DNA from: Polyangium spumosum
Lineage (GTDB): Bacteria > Myxococcota_A > Polyangia > Polyangiales > Polyangiaceae
DNA length: 64,000 nt
Assembly (NCBI RefSeq): GCF_009649845.1
Contig: NZ_WJIE01000019.1
Location: 1-64,000 of the forward strand
Direction of reading: 5' to 3'
Shown here: in pieces, positions 1 to 9,187 of the stretch
Numbering within the stretch: position 1 is the first letter of the stretch
Layout: the number at the start of each line of letters is the position of its first letter
The notes under the pieces: model-generated
Databases searched by the model: none
What the model was told of the DNA's origin: nothing
The model's input: the letters and a program-made list of their open reading frames with translations, nothing else
Translations under genes and position numbers: made by a program

Positions 1-226
1 TCTTCGACTCGTACTCCACGTGCGCAGCCGCGATCGTGACCGTCTTCGTCTCGTCGCGAACGGTGCCGCCCTTGGCGATGTCGGCGTACTTGATCTCTTT
101 CGCAAGCTTCTGCTTGGACTGGACCTTCACGATGGCCGCCGTGAGCGTGGTCTTGCCGTGATCGATGTGACCGATCGTGCCGACGTTCACGTGAGGCTTG
201 GTTCGAGTGAATTTCTCCTTGGCCAT
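1..226 (-). CDS. tuf: Elongation factor Tu, N-terminal part (cut by window edge)
   Basis: EF-Tu is the cytoplasmic GTPase that delivers aminoacyl-tRNA to the ribosome. The 75 visible residues begin [20 protein letters not shown] and contain the P-loop [10 protein letters not shown], followed by a switch region ([20 protein letters not shown]) and [11 protein letters not shown]-like text typical of EF-Tu. The ATG at 226 is preceded on the minus strand by an AGGAGA ribosome site. The rest of the gene lies left of position 1. It sits 64 bp downstream of a four-tRNA cluster and is probably co-transcribed with it. The identity is clear. Whether this copy corresponds to tufA or tufB cannot be told from sequence, but the tRNA context is that of tufB. 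Confidence 0.97.
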   Translation of the reverse strand, partial: MAKEKFTRTKPHVNVGTIGHIDHGKTTLTAAIVKVQSKQKLAKEIKYADIAKGGTVRDETKTVTIAAAHVEYESK

Positions 227-290
227 CGTTCTGTCTCCTGACGGTTGCCGACCGAAGCGGTCGCGCTCGCTGTCCTTTCCCTGCGTTTAC

Positions 291-366
291 TGGAGCCCAC
301 CATCGGGATTGAACCGACGACCTCGTCCTTACCAAGGACGTGCTCTACCGACTGAGCTAGGTGGGC
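291..366 (-). tRNA. thrT: tRNA-Thr (GGT)
   Basis: The minus strand folds into a 76-nt cloverleaf with acceptor stem GCCCACC/GGTGGGC, anticodon stem CGTCC/GGACG, loop TTGGTAA with anticodon GGT, T-loop TTCAATC and an encoded 3' CCA. It is the last tRNA before tuf. Confidence 0.97.
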
Positions 367-385
367 ATGGAGCCGATTCCGGCGG

Positions 386-458
386 AGCGGGCGACCGGGT
401 TCGAACCGGCGACGTTCAGCTTGGAAGGCTGACGCTCTACCAACTGAGCTACGCCCGC
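386..458 (-). tRNA. glyT: tRNA-Gly (TCC)
   Basis: Minus-strand cloverleaf of 73 nt: acceptor GCGGGCG/CGCCCGC, anticodon stem TCAGC/GCTGA, loop CTTCCAA with anticodon TCC, T-loop TTCGAAC. The CCA end is not encoded (the DNA reads CCG), so it must be added by tRNA nucleotidyltransferase. Confidence 0.96.
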
Positions 459-546
459 AGATAGAGCTCGGGGGGAGTCCCCCGTTCTCGTTCCACGTAA
501 CCGACTGTCTTGGCTCCGCGGGTCGAGACGCCAATCAGCGTCTCGG

Positions 547-629
<83 letters not shown>

Positions 630-760
630 AGATTGTCACAGCTCGCGAGATCCAAGGGCTCGCGGGTCCCCTCTCTACTCTGTTTCGGTCGGTTCGTCTC
701 CTGAGATTTTTGGATCCCGTTCGTCCGAGCCGTCCTGATACTTCGCCCTCGACGGTCCGG

Positions 761-836
761 TGGAGCTGACGAGGGGACTTGAACCCCTAACCCCCTGCTT
801 ACAAGGCAGGTGCTCTACCGGTTGAGCTACGCCAGC
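761..836 (-). tRNA. thrU: tRNA-Thr (TGT)
   Basis: Minus-strand cloverleaf of 76 nt with encoded CCA. Acceptor GCTGGCG/CGTCAGC with one G-T pair, anticodon stem CCTGC/GCAGG, loop CTTGTAA with anticodon TGT, T-loop TTCAAGT. It is the first gene of the tRNA-tuf unit. Confidence 0.96.
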
Positions 837-882
837 GAGTTCCTCCCTCGAAGACAGACGTGTCCCGTCAAAGGGGAGCAGG

Positions 883-911
883 CTCTTAGCCCCTTGCTTT
901 TGACATGTCAA
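883..911 (-). promoter_or_regulatory. Candidate promoter of the tRNA-tuf operon
   Basis: On the minus strand a perfect -35 TTGACA (906-911) is followed, after exactly 17 bp, by TAAGAG (883-888) as a -10. Transcription would start about 40 bp before the first tRNA. The -35 is embedded in the perfect 12-bp palindrome TTGACATGTCAA (900-911). The -10 is weak, as often seen in GC-rich genomes. The rest of the 837-1118 gap shows nothing else recognisable. Confidence 0.5.
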
Positions 912-1118
912 GCCGGTTGGGAGGTTTTGTGATCCGCGCTCGGCCCCCGGCCCCACGGAGAGCCCGGAATCCATGGGAGACACGGCAGGGCCCGAACCGA
1001 GGCAGCCTGGATCGCGGCTCCCGAAGCCAGGAGCCCGGCCGAGGCACGATCCTCGCGACGCGTTCTTCCGCATCTTCTTGCACCACACGCACGCATCTTG
1101 CGATGCTCGCGGCGCGTC

Positions 1119-3050
<1,932 letters not shown>

Positions 3051-3153
3051 CGGCAAGGGCGCGCCCCTCCCCCATCACCTCCCCCTCCCTCGACAGGCAC
3101 GTCGGCCGGCCCTAGGTAGGAATTCGCCCTCGTGTCGCCGCGTTTTGACGCGC

Positions 3154-3182
3154 TTGACGCCCGTTCGACGCGGGTGCTAGAT
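3154..3182 (+). promoter_or_regulatory. Candidate sigma-70-type promoter
   Basis: TTGACG (3154-3159), a 17-bp spacer and CTAGAT (3177-3182) lie in the 293-bp gap upstream of the small DUF5678-like gene. Otherwise the gap 3051-3343 holds no supported gene; a GGGCGCGCCC palindrome lies near 3060. Confidence 0.35.
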
Positions 3183-3343
3183 GGATCTTGCGAGCGATGA
3201 CGCTCGGCAAAAGCCTCTGTTCGCCGGTTCGGCGCAGCGTGTCAAAGGCGACGAGCTGCACATCGCAGCCAAAGTCGGCGCCGATGCCGAGCGGCAGAGG
3301 AGAAGGTCGTTCACGGGCAATGGGCAGTAGACGCCGCGGAGCC

Positions 3344-3610
3344 ATGCGGATGACGTGGCTCGACATGTGCCGCTCCGACGAATATCGGGGGCGGTGGGTC
3401 GCACTCGACAACATCGACTACGAAGACGGGTCGTCCCAACCCCAGCAGGCCGACGTCGTCGACAGCGACGAGGACCTCGGGGAGTTATGCAGCAGGATGC
3501 GCGAGTCCGACCGGACGGCTTGCGCGATCCTGTACTGCGAAGACGACTCGTTCGCGCCGCCCGCCCCCAGGCGGGCCGCCGCGCCGACGCGAGGTGCAGC
3601 GCACCGGTAG
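3344..3610 (+). CDS. Small DUF5678-like protein
   Basis: 88 aa. The segment EYRGRWVALDNIDYEDG near the N-terminus resembles the DUF5678 core (E-Y-x-G-x-WVAL-x), followed by an acidic stretch and a C-terminal Pro/Ala/Arg tail. ATG 3344 has GGAG about 7 bp upstream; an in-frame upstream extension to 3188 lacks any conserved look and was left out. Function is unknown. The family match is by eye only. Confidence 0.55.
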   Translation: MRMTWLDMCRSDEYRGRWVALDNIDYEDGSSQPQQADVVDSDEDLGELCSRMRESDRTACAILYCEDDSFAPPAPRRAAAPTRGAAHR

Positions 3611-3744
3611 ACAGACAGATCGGCCGAGATCCCGCCTCGACTCCCCCTCCTTTTTTCCTCCGAAACCCCGAAATCAGAAGCCGCCCCGAAGGACGCTCCC
3701 CCGAGCGCGTCGGGTCGATCGTTTGAGCTCCAGCGATGGTGGCT

Positions 3745-5205
3745 CTAACGAAGGATCGGCTTGAGCGTGGGTTTGCCGTCCTTCATCACCACGCTGTAGT
3801 CGACCGATTTCTGCGGGTGGGAGGCCTTGAGCTTCTCGGCCTGCTGGCGGAGCTGCTTGGCGAGCCCCTCGTAGGTGACGCCCGCGGTCGACTCCTTCGC
3901 CGCGCGCTTGGCCTCGACGTATTGCGCGTAAATCTGGCGGATCCGCGCGTCGGAGAGGTCCTCGGACGAACCCTGGGGCGGGCGAGGACGCTGCGGCGCG
4001 GGGCGAGGTCCAGGCTGCGGGCGCGGCTCGGGTGAGGCCGAGGCCTCCGGAGGCGGCGGCGGCGCTTCGGCCGGGGGCTCGGGCGGCGGCGGCGCGACGA
4101 CCGCGCGCATGTTGCGGCTGCTCTTTCGACGCGAGGACGGCGCCGCCACGCTCGGCGCGGGTTCGTCGGAGACGGTCGGGATCTGGACGGCCCGCGTGCG
4201 TGTGCTCGAAGGCCGGCGTCGCGAGGGAGGCGCTTTCGGCTCGCGGGCGTCGAGGTCGAAATCGAGGTCGAGCGGGCGCGCAGAGGCCGGCCCCGCCATG
4301 GCCGCTTTGCCTTGCTTGGCCTGGGCCGCGAGCTCGGCGACGCGGCGCTTGCCGAGGTCGGGCGAGGACGGCTGCGGACGTCGCGCGGCCGGCGTTTCGG
4401 CCGGCGGCAGAGCCTCGGCGGGCTTCATTTCCACGGGTTTGGCCGCGGACGGCGCCTCGACGGGGCGGCGCATCATCATCATGAGCGGCACGGGCTCGGG
4501 CTTCTTCGCGGGCACGGGAGGCGGCGGCGCGGCCGGTTTGCCCGCGGGCGGCGGCGGCGGTGGTGGTGCGGCCGGTCGGCTGGGCGCGGGTGGCGGCGGC
4601 GGCGGCCTTCCGACGGGCGGCGGCGGCGGCGCGGCGGGCTTCGGGGGCAGAGGGGGCGGCGGCGGCGCGGCTCTCGCGGGCGGAGGCTCTGCGGTCGTGA
4701 TCTCGAGCGCGTCGTCGGCGAGCTCTTCGTCCGTGAGCTCCTCGGCGTCGTCGGCGAGCAGGTCCTCGTCGGCGAGCATCTCCTCGTCGATCGTGAGCGC
4801 CTCTTTGCGGATGCGGGCGCGGCGCTCTTCCTGCGCGGCGGCGAGCTTCGTGTACTTCTCTTTTTGCTTCTTGCCGAGGATCGTGAGCGCGTCTTTCGCG
4901 CCGAAGCGCGCGGCCGCGCGGAGCACGTCGCGCTGGTAGGTGCCGTTCTCGATCTCGCGCGCGACGCGGCCCCAGTACTGCTGGAAGGTGTTGTAGCGCT
5001 GGATCAGCGTCTGGAACTTGAAGCGCAGCGCCGTGTTCCGGATCTGCGCGCGGCGCAGGAGCATGATGCGCCGCTCGAGCTCCTTGCGCGGGACGAGGGG
5101 CTCGAGCTTCTCGATGCCGAGGAAGTACTGCTCGTAGAGCGCCCGCACCCGCTCGAGTCGGCTGTCGAGATCCTCCAGGGCTCGTTCGACCTCGGCGTGT
5201 TCCAT
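3745..5205 (-). CDS. MXAN_5187-like protein of unknown function
   Basis: 486 aa. The N-terminal 150 residues are helical and charged (LRFKFQTLIQRYNTFQQYW...). The middle, about 165-410, is low complexity: acidic, then long Pro/Ala/Arg tracts. The C-terminal 70 residues (SDARIRQIYAQYVEAKR ... VDYSVVMKDGKPTLKPI) are compact again. Both ends match what I recall of the myxobacterial MXAN_5187 C-terminal-domain family, whose function is not established. It starts only 4 bp after the stop of the upstream lipoprotein gene, so the two are probably one operon. No signal peptide is seen; cytoplasmic location is inferred. Confidence 0.75.
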   Translation of the reverse strand: MEHAEVERALEDLDSRLERVRALYEQYFLGIEKLEPLVPRKELERRIMLLRRAQIRNTALRFKFQTLIQRYNTFQQYWGRVAREIENGTYQRDVLRAAARFGAKDALTILGKKQKEKYTKLAAAQEERRARIRKEALTIDEEMLADEDLLADDAEELTDEELADDALEITTAEPPPARAAPPPPPLPPKPAAPPPPPVGRPPPPPPAPSRPAAPPPPPPPAGKPAAPPPPVPAKKPEPVPLMMMMRRPVEAPSAAKPVEMKPAEALPPAETPAARRPQPSSPDLGKRRVAELAAQAKQGKAAMAGPASARPLDLDFDLDAREPKAPPSRRRPSSTRTRAVQIPTVSDEPAPSVAAPSSRRKSSRNMRAVVAPPPPEPPAEAPPPPPEASASPEPRPQPGPRPAPQRPRPPQGSSEDLSDARIRQIYAQYVEAKRAAKESTAGVTYEGLAKQLRQQAEKLKASHPQKSVDYSVVMKDGKPTLKPILR

Positions 5206-5209
5206 GCGG

Positions 5210-5974
5210 TCAGAGCGGCGTCACCTTCAGGTTGTCGAAGCAGACCGGGACTTCCCAGTCGTTGAAGCCGAAATGCTCGTGCCCAGGGCCCGCGAGCGGC
5301 TCCGGATCGGTGAACGTGAAGTACTCGACGCCGTTGATCGACCACACGATCGTCTTGCCGTCCGCGCGCTCGATCTTGAACCGATAGGATTGCCCCGCGG
5401 AGACGGGGCGCTCGCGCTCGTCGTCGCTCTTCGGGTCGACGTCGATCTCGAGCCGGTCGTCGCCGTGCTCGTCGATGCGCGCGAGGACGTGCTTCGAGTT
5501 GCGCCAGCCGCCGAAGATCGCGAGGTAACTCGTGGCGTTCGTGTACGACGTGCTCGTGGCGCCGCTCTGCCCGTCGCCCCAGAGCTCGACCTTGAGGTCG
5601 CCGATCGGGCTCTCGGCGTAGGCGTCGAACTCGATGCGCGCGTTCACGGGCAACCTGCGGCGCAGCCAGACGCCGCGGTTTCGCGCGTTCTTGCCGCAGA
5701 GCTTGCCGCCGTCGATGCGCCAGCCGGGCGAGAGCGCGTTCCAGTCCTCGCCGAGCTCGGCGCGGTCGAAGGTGTCCTCCCAGGGCGCGGTGATCGGCGG
5801 GCCGGGCGGGACCAGGGGAGCGGACGGAGCCTTGGTTTGTGGGCGCGTGGAGGCCGGACGGGCGGGCTGCGCGGCGCCGGCGTCGGCCGTCGTGGGAGGC
5901 CCTTCGGGCACACACGAAACGAGCGTGAGCGAGAGGAGGGCGCACGCGCCGAACGTGGTCGCTCGTCTGAGCAC
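5210..5974 (-). CDS. Lipoprotein with concanavalin/LamG-like domain
   Basis: 254 aa. A short signal peptide ends in lipobox LVSC (Cys near residue 18), then a Pro/Ala linker, then a beta-rich domain (WEDTFDRAELGEDWN ... FGGWRNSKHVLARIDEHG ... YFTFTDPEPLAGPGHEHFGFNDWEVPVCFDNLKVTPL). This is the layout of concanavalin-A-like jelly rolls such as 3-keto-disaccharide hydrolase/LamG domains. Start GTG 5974 directly precedes the signal sequence; the long open frame further upstream runs antisense to lgt and hisIE and is not credible. It is the first gene of a two-gene unit with the MXAN_5187-like gene. A sugar- or glycan-binding role is inference. Confidence 0.75.
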   Translation of the reverse strand: MLRRATTFGACALLSLTLVSCVPEGPPTTADAGAAQPARPASTRPQTKAPSAPLVPPGPPITAPWEDTFDRAELGEDWNALSPGWRIDGGKLCGKNARNRGVWLRRRLPVNARIEFDAYAESPIGDLKVELWGDGQSGATSTSYTNATSYLAIFGGWRNSKHVLARIDEHGDDRLEIDVDPKSDDERERPVSAGQSYRFKIERADGKTIVWSINGVEYFTFTDPEPLAGPGHEHFGFNDWEVPVCFDNLKVTPL

Positions 5975-6028
5975 GGCGGCATCGTAGCAGCAGGTGGGGC
6001 TCCACCAAAAGGGCCGCGATCGGCGGCG

Positions 6029-6056
6029 ACGCTTGCCCGGCCCTTGGGGCAAGCGT
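6029..6056 (+). promoter_or_regulatory. Perfect 10-bp hairpin in the lgt leader
   Basis: ACGCTTGCCC (6029-6038) and GGGCAAGCGT (6047-6056) pair perfectly around an 8-nt loop. The stem ends immediately before the AAGGAAGGG ribosome site and 15 nt before the lgt ATG, so it could modulate translation or mark the end of a divergent unit. It is not followed by a T run. Confidence 0.5.
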
Positions 6057-6070
6057 AAGGAAGGGCGGCC

Positions 6071-7510
6071 ATGCATCCGATCCTGTTTCGCGTGCCGCTC
6101 CCGAGCACGACGCTGCCCCTCCTCTGGGTCCTCTGCGCGCTCGCGGGGGTCGCGGCGATCGTCGCGATCTACCAGCTCGTGACGAAGAACAGGTCGTTCG
6201 CGATCGGCGCGGGCGGCGCGGCGCTGGCCCTCGGCGCCGCCGGGTTCGTGTTTCGCGAGACGACGGTGCCCGTGGGCCCGCTGCCCATCTACAGCTACGG
6301 CGTCATGCTCGGCCTGTCGCTCGTCGTGGGCTGGTACTTGACGCTCGGGCTCGCGGAGCGTGATGGCCTGCCGAAGGAGCTGATGGCGAACAACTACGTG
6401 GTCACGGCCGTGGCCGCGGTGGTGGGCTCGCGCATCCTGTACATCGTCACGAACCTCGGCGAGTTCGAGTCGCTCGGCGCGATGCTCGACGTGCGCAAGG
6501 GCGGGCTCGTGGCGTACGGCGGCTTCCTCGGCGGGTTCATCGGATCGCTCGTGTTCCTGCGGCGGCACGGGATCCCGCTCTTGCCGTGGGCCGACGTGGC
6601 GGTGCCGAGCCTGGCCTCGGGCCTGATGATCACGCGCGTCGGCTGTTACCTCTTCGGCTGCGACTTCGGCCATACGCTCTCGAAGACGGCGCCCGCGTGG
6701 CTGCAGAAGCTCGGCACGTTCCCGCGCTGGGATCCTTCGCTGATCCCGACCCCGACCGGCGCGCCCGGCGGCTCGCCGGCGTGGATCCAGCACGTGAAGA
6801 AGCACCTCATCGAGGACGACGCGACGGCGTCGCTCCCGGTGCACCCGACGCAGATCTACGAGTCGCTCGTGGGCGTGTCGCTGCTCGTGCTCCTGCTCGT
6901 CTCGCGGCGGTACCAGAAGTTTCGGGGTCAAATCTTTCTGATCTTCACGTTCGCCTACGGCGTCGGGCGCTTCTCGCTGGAGATGCTGCGCGCGGACGAC
7001 GAGCGCGGCTGGATCCCGCCCTCGCTGCCGGAGCACATCCTCATCCCGCTCGCCTTCGTGCTCTTCGGCGTGGGTTACGTGGTCGGCGTCTCGAAGATGG
7101 TCGAGAACCCGACGATGCGCCGCCTGACGCAGGTGCTCGCGTTCGTGCCGGCCGTCGTGCTCTTCTTCGCGCTCCGGCCCGAGTCGTTCGGCACATCGGA
7201 GACGATCCAGCTCTCGACGTCCCAGGCGGTGGCGCTCGGCACGGGCGTCGCGGCGGCGTTCGCGTTCTCGGTGTATCACCAGGCCGCGCTCGCCCACCCC
7301 GAGGCCGCGATGGCGATCCCGCTGCCGACGATCGTCGACGACGAAGCCGACGAGGACAAGTCCGAGAGCAAGGTCGCCGACGAGGACGAGGACGAGGACG
7401 AGGACGAAGACGAGGCGCCGAAGGTGGTCGCGACCAAGAAAAAGAAGAAGAAGAAGAAGCCGGTGGAGGAAGAGCGCTCTTCCGAGCCGCCGCCGTCCGA
7501 GGAGAGCTGA
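6071..7510 (+). CDS. lgt: Prolipoprotein diacylglyceryl transferase with charged C-terminal tail
   Basis: 479 aa inner-membrane enzyme that transfers diacylglycerol from phosphatidylglycerol to the lipobox Cys of prolipoproteins. Supporting motifs: LPIYSYGVMLGL, GGLVAYGGFLGG (Lgt signature region), RVGCYLFGCDFG (RxGC) and HPTQIYES, spread over at least seven hydrophobic helices. It is much longer than a usual Lgt (about 260-300 aa). It has extra membrane segments at both ends and a cytoplasm-type tail with an uninterrupted DEDEDED run followed by eight lysines (encoded around 7380-7460). AAGGAAGGG precedes ATG 6071. It lies 3 bp before hisIE. The many lipoproteins in this window are its expected clients. 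Confidence 0.93.
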   Translation: MHPILFRVPLPSTTLPLLWVLCALAGVAAIVAIYQLVTKNRSFAIGAGGAALALGAAGFVFRETTVPVGPLPIYSYGVMLGLSLVVGWYLTLGLAERDGLPKELMANNYVVTAVAAVVGSRILYIVTNLGEFESLGAMLDVRKGGLVAYGGFLGGFIGSLVFLRRHGIPLLPWADVAVPSLASGLMITRVGCYLFGCDFGHTLSKTAPAWLQKLGTFPRWDPSLIPTPTGAPGGSPAWIQHVKKHLIEDDATASLPVHPTQIYESLVGVSLLVLLLVSRRYQKFRGQIFLIFTFAYGVGRFSLEMLRADDERGWIPPSLPEHILIPLAFVLFGVGYVVGVSKMVENPTMRRLTQVLAFVPAVVLFFALRPESFGTSETIQLSTSQAVALGTGVAAAFAFSVYHQAALAHPEAAMAIPLPTIVDDEADEDKSESKVADEDEDEDEDEDEAPKVVATKKKKKKKKPVEEERSSEPPPSEES

Positions 7511-7513
7511 CAC

Positions 7514-8176
7514 GTGGAGCTCGCCTGGGGCGAGGCGGGGCTGATCCCCGCGATCGTGCAGGACAGGCTCACGGGGCAGGTGCGCATGCTCGCGTACATG
7601 AACCGCGCAGCCCTCGAACGGACGATCGAGACCGGGCGAGCGACGTTCTTCAGCCGATCCCGCGGCGCGCTCTGGGAGAAGGGCGAGACGAGCGGAAACA
7701 CGCTCGCCGTCGCGGCGATCGTCGCGGACTGCGACGCCGACGCGCTGCTCGTGCTCGTCGATCCAAAAGGGCCGACGTGCCACACGGGCAAACCCGCGTG
7801 TTTCTTCCGCCGCGTGGGCGAGGGCGGGGGCGCCGCGGAGACCGGCGTGGACGCCGCGGCGTTCCTCGAGGTGCTCGAGCGCGAGATCGAGGCGCGGCGC
7901 ACGTCGAGCGCGGAGAGGAGTTACACGCGCTCGCTGCTCGACGGAGGGCCGGCGAAGATCGGCGCGAAGATCCGCGAGGAAGCGGACGAGCTCGTCCGCG
8001 CGATCGAGGGCGAGGACGACGGGCGCGTGGCGAGCGAGGCCGCGGATCTCGTGTACCACGTGCTCGTGGGGCTCGCGTCGCGAGGCGTCGCGATGCGCGA
8101 GGTCGTGCAGGTGCTCGCGGCGCGCGCGGGCACGAGCGGGCACGAGGAAAAAGCGAAACGATCCGAGCCTCGCTGA
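7514..8176 (+). CDS. hisI: Bifunctional phosphoribosyl-AMP cyclohydrolase / phosphoribosyl-ATP pyrophosphatase
   Basis: 220 aa; catalyses the second and third steps of histidine biosynthesis in the cytoplasm (HisIE fusion). The N-terminal HisI half shows VRMLAYMNRAAL, FFSRSRGALWEKGETSGN, the metal-binding DCDADALLVLV and GPTCHTG. The HisE half begins at about 125 with YTRSLLDGGPAKIGAKIREEADELVRA and ends with an Ala/Glu-rich helix. Start is GTG 7514, just after the lgt stop, so translational coupling is likely. No other his gene is present in the window. Confidence 0.95.
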   Translation: MELAWGEAGLIPAIVQDRLTGQVRMLAYMNRAALERTIETGRATFFSRSRGALWEKGETSGNTLAVAAIVADCDADALLVLVDPKGPTCHTGKPACFFRRVGEGGGAAETGVDAAAFLEVLEREIEARRTSSAERSYTRSLLDGGPAKIGAKIREEADELVRAIEGEDDGRVASEAADLVYHVLVGLASRGVAMREVVQVLAARAGTSGHEEKAKRSEPR

Positions 8177-8242
8177 CAGACGCGACGTGAGGCTCGACCA
8201 TGCTGCCGGAAGAGGCCGCGGGTCTGGTAGTGTCGGTCTGCG

Positions 8243-9139
8243 ATGACCGGCTTTCGGCCCGCGGGGGCGCCGCAATCCCCCTTCCGTGAGCCTCCGAAGC
8301 TGGAGCTCGGACCCTTGTCGGTCGGGCTGCATCAAGCCGCGTCACGCGTGATGAAGCGCCTGCCGAGCGGAGGGCGCATCGTGCGGCAAGCACCCGCGCG
8401 GCGCGCGGCGCACACGCAAGGCGCGCTCGGGTGCACGGGGCTCGTGCTCGCCGCGAGCGCCGCGTTCATCGCGGTCACGACGGGGTGGCTGCCGCGCTCG
8501 CACCTCGAGGTCGCGATCGTGGTGGCCACCGTGATCGCGGCCGGCGCCTGCCTCGCGGCCGTGCTCCGCGCGCTGGATCGCGCGCGGCCTCTGCCCACCT
8601 GCGAGGGCGAGCCGGTGGGGCACGCCGCGCGGCTCGTGGCGCAGAGGCTCGCGCGGCTCTCGACGTGCGCGACCGAGGACGCCGCGCGCTTCGGGCCGAG
8701 GCGGATCAACGCGCTCCGGCGCGCGCTCGCGGCGGCCGCAGAGCCCGCGCTCGCGACGTGGATCCCCGACGACGTGCGGGGTCGGGCCGAGCTCTTGCTC
8801 GCGCGGGCCATCGTGGCGCAGGCGCGCCCCGGGTGGACGCGGGACGCCGCCCTACGCGCCGAGGTGCGGAGCCTGCTCGTGCGGGCGACGAAGCACCTCG
8901 ACGAGCCGTCCGTGGCCGAAGCGGACCTCGTGGCGCTCGACGCGGCGCCGCTGCCGCCGAAGGACGAGGCGACGGGCGCGCGCGGCAGGGAGCCGCTCCG
9001 GCGGCGCTCGCGGCAGAGGTTCGCGTCCGAGCCGCGCGGGGTGGTGGACGAGGGCGCGGCCGAGGAAGAGGCCCAGCACGAAGAGAACCACGCGCGGGCG
9101 AGGCGACTGAGGGAACGGCGGGCCGACGTGATACCCTGA
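8243..9139 (+). CDS. Two-helix membrane protein of unknown function
   Basis: 298 aa. Two hydrophobic segments (GCTGLVLAASAAFIAVTTGW and AIVVATVIAAGACLAAVL, about 64-105) form a hairpin, followed by a 190-residue Arg/Ala/Glu-rich presumably cytoplasmic region without recognisable motifs. ATG 8243 is used; an in-frame ATG at 8351 would also keep the membrane hairpin. I do not recognise a family. The plus-strand reading is preferred over a long minus-strand frame because only this frame gives membrane helices and natural composition. Confidence 0.55.
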   Translation: MTGFRPAGAPQSPFREPPKLELGPLSVGLHQAASRVMKRLPSGGRIVRQAPARRAAHTQGALGCTGLVLAASAAFIAVTTGWLPRSHLEVAIVVATVIAAGACLAAVLRALDRARPLPTCEGEPVGHAARLVAQRLARLSTCATEDAARFGPRRINALRRALAAAAEPALATWIPDDVRGRAELLLARAIVAQARPGWTRDAALRAEVRSLLVRATKHLDEPSVAEADLVALDAAPLPPKDEATGARGREPLRRRSRQRFASEPRGVVDEGAAEEEAQHEENHARARRLRERRADVIP

Positions 9140-9187
9140 GCCGGCGCTCTGCTCCTTCCTTCTGCCTTCTGCCGGCACAGGTGCACG

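Noticed and set aside
3188-3343. Upstream extension of the DUF5678-like gene
   Set aside because: The first 52 residues are Ser/Arg-rich without pattern, and a better ribosome site serves ATG 3344.
4032-5265. Gly/Arg-rich plus-strand frames opposite the MXAN_5187-like gene
   Set aside because: They are complements of its Pro/Ala tracts and contain no independent start signal or motif.
5975-8335. N-terminal extension of the lipoprotein frame on the minus strand
   Set aside because: It runs antisense through lgt and hisIE, both certain genes; the signal peptide and lipobox begin at GTG 5974.
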